Below, one piece after another: positions 24,637 to 34,454 of a stretch of 37,665 bases of DNA. The DNA lies in NCBI GenBank assembly GCA_003989065.1, contig RXIW01000033.1, positions 1 to 37,665 on the forward strand. The letters are read 5' to 3'. The position numbers were made by a program, and so were the translations under genes. Within the stretch, counting starts at the first letter, position 1. Every line of letters begins with the position of its first letter. The notes beneath the pieces are model-generated. The model was not told the origin of the DNA and did not search any database. It was given only the letters and a program-made list of their open reading frames with translations. The DNA comes from Candidatus Competibacteraceae bacterium (GTDB taxonomy: Bacteria; Pseudomonadota; Gammaproteobacteria; Competibacterales; Competibacteraceae).

Positions 24637-24946
24637 AAACGCATCCGGGATATGGCGGCCCTCATCCTGGTAGCGGTCGTTTCGCCACCGCCCGATGACC
24701 AGCCAGAGCGTGCGTTTCGACCCAGTACCCGCTCCAAGCAATTTTGGGTCCGCATGAACGATCTCCTCCGGAAATTGCCATCCGAGGCATACCGGCAACG
24801 ATCGCCAGCCGATGTCTCCCAATCCACCCTGACCGTCTCGTATTCATCATGGTTATTCACAATAATAGTGAAGCGAACCATTGACGTTACCCTGCATCCT
24901 CGTCCCATGTCCGCCCTGTTTTCATAAAGATTGAAGGAGCTGAGCC
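24637..24946. other. 310-bp gap upstream of qmcA with a small dyad
   Basis: No gene is supported. TTCAC (24856-24860) and GTGAA (24868-24872) form a dyad around AATAATA. The same place contains TTATTCACA (24853-24861), which fits the relaxed DnaA box TTATNCACA, but a single box is not informative. A TTGACG at 24881-24886 could be a -35 element, without a good -10 at the right distance. Confidence 0.4.
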
Positions 24947-25879
24947 ATGCTCGAAGGTTTTTCCGCATTCGTGGTCGCCCTGGCGATTCTGGCCATTATC
25001 CTGGTGTTCCTGGGCGTCAAATCCGTGCCGCAGGGCATGGAATACACGGTCGAACGCTTCGGTCGCTATACCGAAACCCTGGTGCCGGGCCTGAACTTCA
25101 TCTTCCCGGTGATCGACCGCATCGGCCGTAAGATGAACATGATGGAAACGGTGCTGGATGTGCCTTCGCAGGAGATCATCACCAAAGACAACGCCATCGT
25201 CCGAGTGGACGGCGTCGTGTTTTATCAGGTATTGGACGCTGCCAAGGCCGCCTATGAAGTCAACAACCTGGAATTCGCCATCCTGAATCTGACCATGACC
25301 AATCTCCGCACGGTCATGGGCTCGATGGACCTCGACGAATTGCTGTCGAAGCGCGACGAAATCAATGCCCGCCTGCTGGTCGTGGTGGATGAAGCCACGA
25401 CGCCGTGGGGAGTCAAAGTGATCCGCATCGAAATCAAGGATATCTCCCCGCCCAAGGATCTGGTGGATTCGATGGCCCGGCAGATGAAAGCGGAACGCGA
25501 CAAGCGGGCCGCGGTCTTGACCGCCGAGGGCGAACGGCAGGCAGCCATCCTGGCGGCCGAGGGCAAGAAGCAGGCGGTGATCCTGGAAGCGGAAGGGCGC
25601 AAGGAATCGGCGTTCCGCGACGCCGAAGCCCGCGAACGCCTGGCTCAGGCCGAAGCCCGCGCCACCCTGATGCTGTCCGAGGCCATCGGCAAAGGGAACG
25701 TGCAGGCGATCAATTATTTCGTGGCCCAGAAATACGTGGAAGCCGTCGGCAAGCTGGCGACAGCGCCCAATCAGAAGGTCCTTCTGATGCCGCTGGATAC
25801 CTCGGGTCTGGTCGGTACCCTGGCCGGCGTGGCGGAGTTGGCGCAGGAAGCCATCCGTAAAGGAGAAACTCGTTCATGA
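24947..25879 (+). CDS. qmcA: SPFH-domain paraslipin (QmcA/stomatin-like)
   Basis: A 310-residue protein with one N-terminal transmembrane helix (residues ~5-27). The SPFH/band-7 domain follows ([19 protein letters not shown], residues ~28-180, including [20 protein letters not shown]). A long Ala/Glu-rich coiled coil (residues ~190-250, with [20 protein letters not shown]) and a short C-terminal tail complete it. Stomatin-like proteins oligomerise at the membrane and often work with an NfeD partner. ATG 24947 has AAGGAG eight bases upstream. The stop codon overlaps the NfeD start (ATGA), the typical qmcA-nfeD pair. Confidence 0.93.
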   Translation: MLEGFSAFVVALAILAIILVFLGVKSVPQGMEYTVERFGRYTETLVPGLNFIFPVIDRIGRKMNMMETVLDVPSQEIITKDNAIVRVDGVVFYQVLDAAKAAYEVNNLEFAILNLTMTNLRTVMGSMDLDELLSKRDEINARLLVVVDEATTPWGVKVIRIEIKDISPPKDLVDSMARQMKAERDKRAAVLTAEGERQAAILAAEGKKQAVILEAEGRKESAFRDAEARERLAQAEARATLMLSEAIGKGNVQAINYFVAQKYVEAVGKLATAPNQKVLLMPLDTSGLVGTLAGVAELAQEAIRKGETRS

Positions 25880-26328
25880 ACATCGGGCTGCTGGAACCGA
25901 TCTACTGGAATTGGTGGTTGCTGGGCGTGATCTTGATGACGATCGAAGCCATCCTGCCCGGTTTCTTCTTCCTATGGATGGGCATTGCCGCACTGCTGGT
26001 GGGTCTGATCCTGATCGTGCTGCCCGACCTAGGCTGGGCCTATCAGGTGATGCTGTTCGCAGTGCTGTCGGTCGGTTCCATCGTGGCTTGGCGGCTACGC
26101 TTGCGCAAGCATCCGATCCGCACCGAAAATCCGCTGCTCAATCGTCGTGGCTACCAGTATGTCGGCCGCGTGTTCACCCTGCAGACGCCGGTCGTCAACG
26201 GACAAGGTAAGATCCGGGTCGACGACAGCACCTGGAAAGTCATGGTGGATCGGGATTATCCAGCCGGCACTCGCTTACGAATCATCGGCGTGGATGGCGT
26301 CGTGTTGCGCGGCGCGCTCGAAGAATAA
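25876..26328 (+). CDS. NfeD-family membrane protein (YbbK-like)
   Basis: A 150-residue protein of the short NfeD type. Three hydrophobic segments occur in residues ~10-75 ([53 protein letters not shown]), then a C-terminal OB-fold domain ([20 protein letters not shown] through [20 protein letters not shown]). NfeD partners act with SPFH proteins in membrane organisation. Start ATG 25876 overlaps the qmcA stop and is preceded by AAAGGAG within qmcA. The short form lacks the ClpP-like protease domain found in long NfeD proteins. Confidence 0.93.
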   Translation: MNIGLLEPIYWNWWLLGVILMTIEAILPGFFFLWMGIAALLVGLILIVLPDLGWAYQVMLFAVLSVGSIVAWRLRLRKHPIRTENPLLNRRGYQYVGRVFTLQTPVVNGQGKIRVDDSTWKVMVDRDYPAGTRLRIIGVDGVVLRGALEE

Positions 26329-26388
26329 GGCCACCCGGCTCCAGGGAGCTGTCGCCTCGGAGCCTTCCACCCGGGGCAGACAACCCGC

Positions 26389-27165
26389 ATGTCGATGTTA
26401 TTGCTGATCAAGATCCTTAGCCAAATCGCCTATCCCTTGTTGGCGTCCCTGCTGCTGGCCATCGGCGCGGGGCTGCTCCTGTGGCGTGGTCGGCGGCGAA
26501 CGGGCGCGTGGCTGTTGACCATCGCCATCGCTTGGTTATGGCTCTGGTCCACACCCGTGTTCGGCGACTGGCTACGCGCCACTCTGGAGCAACGTTATCC
26601 TGCCGTATCAGTTGATTCATTGCCCACTGCCGATGCAATTGTCTTGTTAGGAGGCGCTGTGCAACCTGCCGCGCCTCCCGAGCGGCCTGATCCCGATCTC
26701 AGCGCTGCTGCCGATCGGGTTTGGCACGCTGCTCGTTTGTACCACGCCGGCAAAGCGCCTTTCATTCTCATCAGCGGCGGTAAGCTACCCTGGAGCAGCG
26801 CGGACCTGCCGGAAGCCGAAGCGATCGCCGACATATTGCGACAACTCGGCGTCCCCGATTCAGCGCTGATTCTCGAAACCCACAGCCGCACCACCCGCGA
26901 AAATCGCGACGATTCCCTGCCGATCCTGCACGCACACGGCGCGCACCGCATTCTGCTGGTCACCTCGGCCTTGCACATGCCCCGAGCGATGGCTCTGTTC
27001 AGCAAGAGCGGGCTTGATCTGATCCCGGCAGCCACCGATTTCGAAATAGCCCGTCCCATCGACACGCATCCCCTACGCTGGTTTCCCGATGCTCAGGCCT
27101 TGACCGACAGCACTCGGGCGTTCAAGGAATATCTGGGCCGCTCGATAGTCTGGCTGCTGGATTGA
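26389..27165 (+). CDS. YdcF/ElyC-family protein (DUF218)
   Basis: A 258-residue protein with two N-terminal membrane helices (residues ~10-28 and ~38-55). A DUF218 domain follows, with ADAIVLLGGAVQP, FILISGGKLPWSSADLPEAE and the ILETHSRTTRENRDDSL segment, ending in LLVTSALHMPRAMALF. ElyC and related proteins influence undecaprenyl-phosphate-linked envelope synthesis; the enzymatic activity is unproven. It stands 60 bp after nfeD and may share its transcript. The neighbour downstream is a WecA-like polyprenyl-phosphate transferase, which fits a shared interest in lipid-carrier metabolism, although a separate promoter appears to lie between them. Confidence 0.88.
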   Translation: MSMLLLIKILSQIAYPLLASLLLAIGAGLLLWRGRRRTGAWLLTIAIAWLWLWSTPVFGDWLRATLEQRYPAVSVDSLPTADAIVLLGGAVQPAAPPERPDPDLSAAADRVWHAARLYHAGKAPFILISGGKLPWSSADLPEAEAIADILRQLGVPDSALILETHSRTTRENRDDSLPILHAHGAHRILLVTSALHMPRAMALFSKSGLDLIPAATDFEIARPIDTHPLRWFPDAQALTDSTRAFKEYLGRSIVWLLD

Positions 27166-27214
27166 ATAGACCAGACGAAGCGCTATAATCACACCGTTGT
27201 GATAATCGTTCTCA
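27162..27214 (+). promoter_or_regulatory. Promoter with a Fur-box-like site before the WecA-like gene
   Basis: TTGAAT (27162-27167) and TATAAT (27184-27189) are 16 bp apart and overlap the end of the ydcF-like gene. TGATAATCGTTCTCA (27200-27214) matches TGATAAT-N-ATTATCA at 12 of 14 positions, and would cover the region just after the predicted start near 27196. Iron control of a WecA-like gene would be unusual, so the site may be a chance match. Confidence 0.45.
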
Positions 27215-27296
27215 CATGATAGTTTGTCTTAATATTAAACAACTAAATTTATCGTTCTTGCATGAATCTTATTGTAAAAACAGCTTGGGGAATATC

Positions 27297-28449
27297 ATGC
27301 AAACACTGTTCTTGGATTACTGGCCGCCACTGTACGCATTTCTGCTCAGCGTCGGACTCATTGCCCTGCTGATCAAACCAGCGCGGGCTTTGGGCTGGGT
27401 GGATCTCCCCAGCACCCGCAAGCACCATCGCCAACCGGTGCCGTTGGTTGGCGGAGCCGCCATGTGCATCGCGTATTGCCTGAGCATGCTGTCGCTACCG
27501 GAAAAACCAGATAGTTATCAAATTCTTCTGACTAGTATGGGTGATGCTGACCCTGGTCGGGATCTACGACGATCTTCGCCCTACCCGGCCGACGATCCGC
27601 TTTCTGTTTCAGATAGGCGCGGCTTTACTCATGATCATCGAGGGGGGCATATCCCTCGCCAGTCTCGGTCATATCTTTGGTCTTGATGAACTAATGCTGG
27701 GTATCTTCGCGATTCCATGCACGGTGTTCTGCGTGGTCGGTGTCATCAATGCCTTCAACATGATCGACGGCCTCGACGGCCTGGCCGGCGGTCTGGGGCT
27801 GATCGCTGCGGGCTGGCTGGTTGCCCTGAGCCTGACCGATTCGGATGCCTATCCCGGTGCTGTCAGCGGGTTGCTGCTGCTGATCATGGTCATCGCTGGC
27901 TTCCTGGTCTACAACTTGCGTCATCCCTGGCGGGCGCGGGCTAGCATCTTCATGGGCGATGCTGGCAGCACCATGCTCGGATTCGCCTTCTGTTGGTTCA
28001 TGGTCCACCTGTCCCAAGACCCACGGGCGGTGATGACGCCGATCACGGCCGTCTGGATCCTGGCCGTGCCGTTGATGGATACGGTCACTCTGATGGTCAG
28101 TCGGATGCGCGCTGGCCAGAGTCCGTTCTGTCCCGACCGTCGACATTTGCACCATCTATTGCTCAGCTACGGTTTTTCGGACGGCCAAGTCACCGCCATC
28201 CTGCTCGGGACCGCTTTCACGAGCGGGGCCGTCGGCGCTGGCGCCTACTGGCTGGGTATCCCCGAGCATCAGCAATTCTACGCGTTCATAACCCTATTCC
28301 TGCTGTACTACGGGATCACGACCCGGATCTGGAGGAAACGCGCAAACGCCGCAGCTGCTATCAACCCGAATCGCCGGCAACCACCGATCAGCAAGTCCGA
28401 CGGCTCCGCAAATCTGCTCCAGGCAGTACCGCAACAAAACGAGCCGTGA
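27297..28449 (+). pseudogene. WecA/MraY-family polyprenyl-phosphate glycosyl-1-phosphate transferase, frameshifted
   Basis: Residues from 27297 (MQTLFLDYWPPLYAFL, first helix, then LPSTRKHHRQPVPLVGGAA) read well to about base 27540. The protein continues in another frame from 27541 (MLTLVGIYDDLRP with the DD motif, NAFNMIDGLDGLAGG, FMGDAGSTMLGF, RRHLHHLLL). Removing one G from the GGG at 27539-27541 joins the halves without a gap into 383 residues, the usual WecA length. The family transfers GlcNAc-1-phosphate (or similar) to undecaprenyl phosphate at the inner membrane. The break is either a real mutation that inactivates the gene or a homopolymer sequencing error. ATG 27297 is preceded by GGGG. 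The C-terminus (28350-28449) is a polar tail. Confidence 0.88.
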
Positions 28450-28458
28450 TCGTTCCAT

Positions 28459-29223
28459 TCAGCCGTCGAGTGCCCGACTGATCGCGAAGGGCGCGAACGC
28501 CTGACAGACCGGCATCACTTCCACCCGGTTGACATTCACGTGCGCCGGTCGGGTGGCGACCCAAAACACGATATCGGCAATATCCTCCGGGCCAAGCGGC
28601 CGGGTTCCCTCGTAGACCTGACCAGCCTTGGCGCTATCGCCTTTGAACCGCACCAGGGAAAATTCGCTTTCCGCCAGACCAGGTTCGATATTGGTCACCC
28701 GCACCCGCGTTCCCAGCAAATCGGCGCGCAGATCAAGGGAAAACTGCTTGACGAAAGCCTTGGTGCCGCCATAGACATTACCACCGGGGTATGGATAGCT
28801 ACCCGCCACCGAACCGATATTGACGACATGGCCACGGTTGCGCTCGACCATGCCGGGCAAAATGGCGCGGGTGCAATACAGCAAGCCCTTGATATTAGTA
28901 TCCACCATATCGTGCCAATCCTGCATATCGCAGCGCTGCGCCGGCTCCAGCCCCAGCGCGAGTCCAGCGTTGTTGAGCAGCAGATCGACAGCAGCGAACT
29001 CATCCGGCAAGGCTGCTACGGCAGCATTCACCGCCGCCTCGTCGCGCACATCAAGCGGGAAGGCGTGAACCGGGACGCTAGCAGCCAGCTCGGCCCGCAA
29101 GGATTCCAGGCGATCCTGACGCCGGCCGCAAATGATCAATTTCCAGCCATGGGTGGCGAACAGGCGGGCGCAAGCCGCGCCAAATCCGGACGTCGCGCCG
29201 GTCACGAAAGCAATATTGGCCAT
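28459..29223 (-). CDS. ydfG: NADP-dependent short-chain dehydrogenase YdfG-like
   Basis: A 254-residue short-chain dehydrogenase. It has the cofactor motif GATSGFGAACARLF (residues ~9-22), LLLNNAGLALGLEPAQRCDM around 83-102, and IGSVAGSYPYPGGNVYGGTK with the YxxxK active-site pair. Late VEVMPVCQAFAPFAI is the segment that matches YdfG, a 3-hydroxy-acid/serine dehydrogenase that also reduces malonic semialdehyde. Its ATG 29223 has GAGGAAAA upstream. Stop codons of this gene and the WecA-like gene are about 9 bp apart (convergent). It lies 30 bp after the ABC permease and may share the nadE-yejE transcript. Confidence 0.92.
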   Translation of the reverse strand: MANIAFVTGATSGFGAACARLFATHGWKLIICGRRQDRLESLRAELAASVPVHAFPLDVRDEAAVNAAVAALPDEFAAVDLLLNNAGLALGLEPAQRCDMQDWHDMVDTNIKGLLYCTRAILPGMVERNRGHVVNIGSVAGSYPYPGGNVYGGTKAFVKQFSLDLRADLLGTRVRVTNIEPGLAESEFSLVRFKGDSAKAGQVYEGTRPLGPEDIADIVFWVATRPAHVNVNRVEVMPVCQAFAPFAISRALDG

Positions 29224-29253
29224 CGATTTTTCCTCTGATTTTGGAGTGAAGGT

Positions 29254-30294
29254 TCAGAGCCTGTTCTTTCGGGGATCGAAGGCATCCCGCACCGCCTCGC
29301 CGACGAACACCAGCAGGCTCAGCATCAGGGCCACCACCACGAACCCGGAAATGCCCAACCATGGCGCTTGCAGATTGTCCTTGCCCTGGCGCAATAGATC
29401 GCCCAGCGAGGCCGAACCCGGTGGTAATCCCAAGCCAAGAAAATCCAGTGCCGTCAGCGCGACAATGGAACCGGACAGGATAAACGGCATGAAAGTCAGG
29501 GTTGCCACCATCGCGTTCGGCAACACATGCTTGAACATGATCCGCCCATCTTTCATCCCCAGGGCGCGGGCAGCGCGGACATAATCGAAATTGCGGGCGC
29601 GCAGAAACTCCGCCCGCACCACCCCAACCAGCGAAGTCCAGCCGAACAGCATCAGGATAAACAGCAGGGTCCAAAAACCGGGCGTCACCACGCTGGAAAT
29701 GATGATCAGCACGAACAACTGCGGCAAACCGCCCCAGATTTCCAGAAAACGCTGGAGCAATAAATCGACCCGACCACCGAAGTAGCCCTGTACCGCGCCC
29801 GCCGCCACCCCAATCAGGGAGGAACTCAGGGTCAGCAATAGACCAAACAGCACCGAGACCCGTAAGCCGTAGATCAGGCGCGCCAAGACATCGCGACCCT
29901 GATCGTCGGTACCCAACCAATTCTCGGCCGAGGGCGGGGCGGGAGCCGGGACTGGGAGCTGATAATTGACGGTGTCGTAGCGAAAGCGGATGGGTGGCCA
30001 CAGCATCCAGCCGTGCTCGTCGATGAGCTGGGCTAGATAGGGATCGCGGTAATGGGCCTCACTGGGAAAAACGCCACCGAAATCGGTTTCGGCGTAATCC
30101 TTGAGAACCGGAAAATAAAAGGAGTTCTGGTAATAGATCAGCAGCGGCCGGTCGTTGGCGATGAACTCCGCGCTCAAGCTCAGCCCGAACAACAGCAGGA
30201 ACAGCCACAGCGACCAGTAACCGCGCCGGTTCGCTCGAAATTGCGCCAATCGGCGGCGCGTCAGCGGACTGAGATGAAACCGTGGCAAAGCCAT
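29254..30294 (-). CDS. yejE: ABC transporter permease, YejE/OppC type
   Basis: A 346-residue permease. After an N-terminal helix (YWSLWLFLLLFGLSLSAEFI) comes a periplasmic loop and the binding-protein-dependent permease domain (residues ~145-340). The cytoplasmic EAA loop is EFLRARNFDYVRAARALGM, followed by HVLPNAMVATLTF. The opening LSPLTRRRLAQFRANRRGYW and the loop GTDDQGRDVLARLIYGLRVS are typical of YejE, the second permease of the YejABEF peptide importer. Strikingly, yejA, yejB and yejF are not adjacent: the gene upstream is nadE and downstream ydfG. Either its partners lie elsewhere or the cluster has been broken up. It begins 15 bp after nadE. Confidence 0.92.
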   Translation of the reverse strand: MALPRFHLSPLTRRRLAQFRANRRGYWSLWLFLLLFGLSLSAEFIANDRPLLIYYQNSFYFPVLKDYAETDFGGVFPSEAHYRDPYLAQLIDEHGWMLWPPIRFRYDTVNYQLPVPAPAPPSAENWLGTDDQGRDVLARLIYGLRVSVLFGLLLTLSSSLIGVAAGAVQGYFGGRVDLLLQRFLEIWGGLPQLFVLIIISSVVTPGFWTLLFILMLFGWTSLVGVVRAEFLRARNFDYVRAARALGMKDGRIMFKHVLPNAMVATLTFMPFILSGSIVALTALDFLGLGLPPGSASLGDLLRQGKDNLQAPWLGISGFVVVALMLSLLVFVGEAVRDAFDPRKNRL

Positions 30295-30309
30295 TCAGCG
30301 CAGCGGAAA

Positions 30310-31944
30310 CTAACGGCGGAATCCCGAAGTGATCGGATAGCGCCGGTCCCGCCCGAAGGCGCGCGGGGTAATCCGGACTCCTGGCGCGGCCTGGCGGCGT
30401 TTGTACTCGTTCAAGATCACCAGTCGCGCCACCCGCTCGACCGTGGCCTGATCGAAACCAGCCGCGATCAGTTCTTCCACCGAACGATCTTCTTCGACAT
30501 AGCCATGCAGAATGGCATCCAGCACTTCATAAGGCGGCAGACTGTCCTGATCGGTCTGATCGGGGCGCAGCTCGGCCGAGGGCGGCCGGTCGAAAACCCG
30601 CTGTGGAATGACCGGTGACTGACGATTGCGCCAAGCCGCCAGCCGGTACACCATGGTCTTCAACACATCCTTGATCGGGGCGAAACCGCCGGCCATGTCG
30701 CCGTACAGGGTCGAGTAACCGACCGCCGTCTCGCTCTTGTTGCCGGTGGTCAGCACCAGCTTGCCGGTCTTGTTGGAAATCGCCATCAGCAACACCCCCC
30801 GGCAGCGGGCCTGCAAATTCTCCTCGGTCGTGTCGGACGGCAAGCCCGCGATGAGCGGCTCCAGAATCTGCAGGAACGCCAGAAAAGCCGGCTCAATCGG
30901 CAAAACGTGATAGCGCACGCCCAATGCCTGGGCTTCGGCCTCGGCATCGGTATTGCTCATGTCAGCGGTATAGCGCGACGGCAGCAAAACCGCTTCGACC
31001 CGCTCCGGCCCCAGGGCATCGACCGCGATCGCGAGGGTCAGCGCCGAGTCGATACCGCCGGACAAGCCCAGCACCACGCCAGGAAATCCGTTCTTCTCGA
31101 CGTAATCGCGCACCCCCAACACCAGCGCTCGATAGATGCCCTCCTCCAATATCGGCTCTGCGACCACCTCTCCCGGCATTGGCGTCACCGCGCGGGCGGA
31201 CGCCTGGAAATCCACCGGATACAGGCCCGCCTCGAACAAGGGCGCCTGGTGAGTCAGCGCGCCATCGGCGCTCACTACCAGCGAGCCGCCATCGAACACC
31301 AGCTCATCCTGTCCACCCAGCAGATTGACATAGACGATGGGAATCCCACCCTCCTGCACCCGCTGACGCAATACCGCCACCCGCTGGTCACCCTTGCCGG
31401 CGTGATAAGGCGAGGCATTGAGATTGACCAGCAGTTGCGCACCCGCCGCCGCGGCCTGTGCAACGGGACCCGGCAGCCAGACATCCTCGCAGACGGTCAT
31501 ACCGACCCGGACGCCAGCCACCTCGAATACGGTTGGATCGGCCCCCGGCACAAAATAGCGCTTCTCGTCGAACACGCTGTAGTTGGGCAGCAACTGCTTG
31601 TAATAGGTGGCCCGCAATTGGCCATCCGCCAGCGCCACGGCCGCATTGCGCAAGCCTTCCGGGGTAGGCAACGGACAACCGAGCACGGCAACGATACCGT
31701 GGATTTCGCGACAGAGCCGCTGCAGCGTCGGCTCGATTTGCTGAATGAAACCGGGGCGCAACAGCAGATCTTCCGGCGGGTAGCCGGTCAGAGTCAGTTC
31801 GGGAAATACGATCAGATCCGCTGCCAGCCGTTCGCGCGCTTCCTGGGCGGCAGCGATGACCTTGCCGGCGTTGCCTGGGATGTCGCCGACCAGAAAATCC
31901 AGCTGGGCCATGACGACCCGGAGCGATGAGGATATGTCAGTCAT
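30310..31944 (-). CDS. nadE: Glutamine-dependent NAD+ synthetase
   Basis: A 544-residue two-domain enzyme. The N-terminal nitrilase-type glutaminase domain (residues ~8-260) contains the triad Glu49 (VFPELTLTGYPPEDLL), Lys116 (YYKQLLPN) and Cys152 (VCEDVW). The C-terminal synthetase domain has the PP-loop LGLSGGIDSALTLAI, SNKTGKLVLTTGNKSETAVG and a terminal RRQAAPGVRITPRAFG. It makes NAD+ from deamido-NAD+, ATP and glutamine. ATG 31944 is the first start with no strong ribosome site upstream; an internal Met (VMAQLDF) is less likely because it would remove the first strand. It is the first gene of the nadE-yejE-ydfG run. Confidence 0.95.
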   Translation of the reverse strand: MTDISSSLRVVMAQLDFLVGDIPGNAGKVIAAAQEARERLAADLIVFPELTLTGYPPEDLLLRPGFIQQIEPTLQRLCREIHGIVAVLGCPLPTPEGLRNAAVALADGQLRATYYKQLLPNYSVFDEKRYFVPGADPTVFEVAGVRVGMTVCEDVWLPGPVAQAAAAGAQLLVNLNASPYHAGKGDQRVAVLRQRVQEGGIPIVYVNLLGGQDELVFDGGSLVVSADGALTHQAPLFEAGLYPVDFQASARAVTPMPGEVVAEPILEEGIYRALVLGVRDYVEKNGFPGVVLGLSGGIDSALTLAIAVDALGPERVEAVLLPSRYTADMSNTDAEAEAQALGVRYHVLPIEPAFLAFLQILEPLIAGLPSDTTEENLQARCRGVLLMAISNKTGKLVLTTGNKSETAVGYSTLYGDMAGGFAPIKDVLKTMVYRLAAWRNRQSPVIPQRVFDRPPSAELRPDQTDQDSLPPYEVLDAILHGYVEEDRSVEELIAAGFDQATVERVARLVILNEYKRRQAAPGVRITPRAFGRDRRYPITSGFRR

Positions 31945-32130
31945 GGGTTTCTACCGGAGCCGAGAACAGCGTGCCCACCGTGGCTGGCGATGAACACGTT
32001 CGAAAGACGATGCGGCGGATGCCAGCCCGCCTCAGGATCCGGCGCGAAGCCCTTGCAGTCCCTGGAGAAGGATTCCGCGCTTGGATGACAGCGATCCGGC
32101 GCATGGAACCCATGCTTCGTTGCGATAGGT

Positions 32131-32172
32131 CACCGCCCGCTGTCTTCCAATGGAAAGAGCGGCGGGCGGGTG
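32131..32172. terminator. GC-rich hairpin after sucD
   Basis: CACCGCCCGC-TGTCTT and AAGAGC-GGCGGGCGGGTG form a long imperfect stem with a short loop, starting 7 bp after the sucD stop on the minus strand. No T-run follows, so it may act as a stabilising 3' stem or a weak terminator. The rest of the 234-bp gap between sucD and nadE (31945-32178) shows no other feature. Confidence 0.45.
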
Positions 32173-32178
32173 AATGCA

Positions 32179-33054
32179 TCAGCTGAAGAACGACTTCATC
32201 GCCTCGCCGATATCGGCCGGCGAGCGGACGATCTTGGCGCCGGCCGCTTCCAGTGCCGCGAACTTGTCCTTGGCCGTGCCCTTGCCGCCCATGATGATGG
32301 CGCCGGCATGACCCATGCGCTTACCGGGAGGCGCGGTGACGCCCGCGATGTAGGCCACCACCGGCTTGGAGATGTTGGCCTTGATGAAGGCTGCGCCTTC
32401 TTCTTCGGCGCTGCCGCCGATCTCACCGACCATCACGATGCCTTCGGTCTGCGGATCGTCCTTGAACAGTTTCAGCACGTCCACGAAGCTCATGCCGTGG
32501 ATCGGATCGCCGCCGATGCCGACGCAGGTGGACTGTCCCAGACCGGCCTGGGTGGTCTGATAGACCGCCTCGTAGGTCAGGGTGCCGGAGCGCGACACGA
32601 TGCCGATCTTGCCGGGCATGTGGATATGGCCGGGCATGATGCCCATCTTGCAGGCGCCGGGGGTGATGACACCTGGGCAGTTGGGACCGATCAGATAGAC
32701 GTCGGGATAGTTGTTGGTCAGTACTGCCTTGACCTTGAGCATGTCCATGACCGGAATGCCTTCGGTGATGCAGGCGATGACCTTGATGCCAGCGTCGGCC
32801 GCTTCCAGGATGGCGTCGCCGGCGAACGGGGCCGGGACGTAGATCATGGTGGCGTTGGCGCCGGTTTCGGCGACGGCTTCATACACGGTGTTGAAGACCG
32901 GCTTGCCCAGATGGACGCTGCCGCCCTTGCCGGGGCTGATGCCGCCGACCAGGTTGGTGCCGTACGCAATGGCCTGCTCGGAGTGGAACGTGCCCTGCGA
33001 GCCGGTGAAACCCTGGCAAATGACTTTGGTGTTCTTGTCGATCAGAATACTCAT
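32179..33054 (-). CDS. sucD: Succinyl-CoA ligase alpha subunit
   Basis: A 291-residue protein. The N-terminal CoA-binding domain (residues ~4-100) has [20 protein letters not shown]. The catalytic domain has [53 protein letters not shown] and GHAGAI, holding the phosphohistidine that carries the phosphoryl group. With SucC it converts succinyl-CoA, ADP and Pi to succinate, CoA and ATP in the TCA cycle, or works in reverse to make succinyl-CoA for the methylmalonyl-CoA route. It follows sucC by 45 bp on the same strand. Confidence 0.97.
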   Translation of the reverse strand: MSILIDKNTKVICQGFTGSQGTFHSEQAIAYGTNLVGGISPGKGGSVHLGKPVFNTVYEAVAETGANATMIYVPAPFAGDAILEAADAGIKVIACITEGIPVMDMLKVKAVLTNNYPDVYLIGPNCPGVITPGACKMGIMPGHIHMPGKIGIVSRSGTLTYEAVYQTTQAGLGQSTCVGIGGDPIHGMSFVDVLKLFKDDPQTEGIVMVGEIGGSAEEEGAAFIKANISKPVVAYIAGVTAPPGKRMGHAGAIIMGGKGTAKDKFAALEAAGAKIVRSPADIGEAMKSFFS

Positions 33055-33099
33055 GGTGCGCGATTTCCCTTGATAGGTAAGAGGGCTGGCTGGTCCGGC

Positions 33100-34266
<1,167 letters not shown>

Positions 34267-34300
34267 GCGATTTACATCCCCCTTTTCTAGTGAGGTTGCG

Positions 34301-34306
34301 ATTATA
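34301..34306 (-). promoter_or_regulatory. Possible -10 element of the sucCD promoter
   Basis: On the minus strand TATAAT occurs 35 bp before sucC. The sequence 17 bp further upstream (GTGAAG, 34324-34329) matches the -35 consensus at only 3 of 6 positions, so this is tentative. Confidence 0.35.
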
Positions 34307-34386
34307 TCCCGAAACGCCCCGATCTTCACGCGTTCACGGCGAGCCGGAATCCTGGCCGCGCCATCCCGGCGTAGCGCGGCTAAAAT

Positions 34387-34392
34387 TATAAT
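34387..34392 (+). promoter_or_regulatory. Possible -10 element of the pilSR promoter
   Basis: TATAAT stands 63 bp before pilS. No recognisable -35 sequence is seen at 16-18 bp upstream, so an activator or a chance match are both possible. Confidence 0.3.
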
Positions 34393-34454
34393 CGTGAATC
34401 CACCCCAGCAGAACCGCTCCATGCAGAGGAACTCTCTCCACGGCCCGCGCCATC

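Noticed and set aside
24853..24861. DnaA-box-like TTATTCACA upstream of qmcA
   Set aside because: A single relaxed match without further boxes, dnaA/dnaN/gyrB neighbours or an unwinding element does not indicate an origin.
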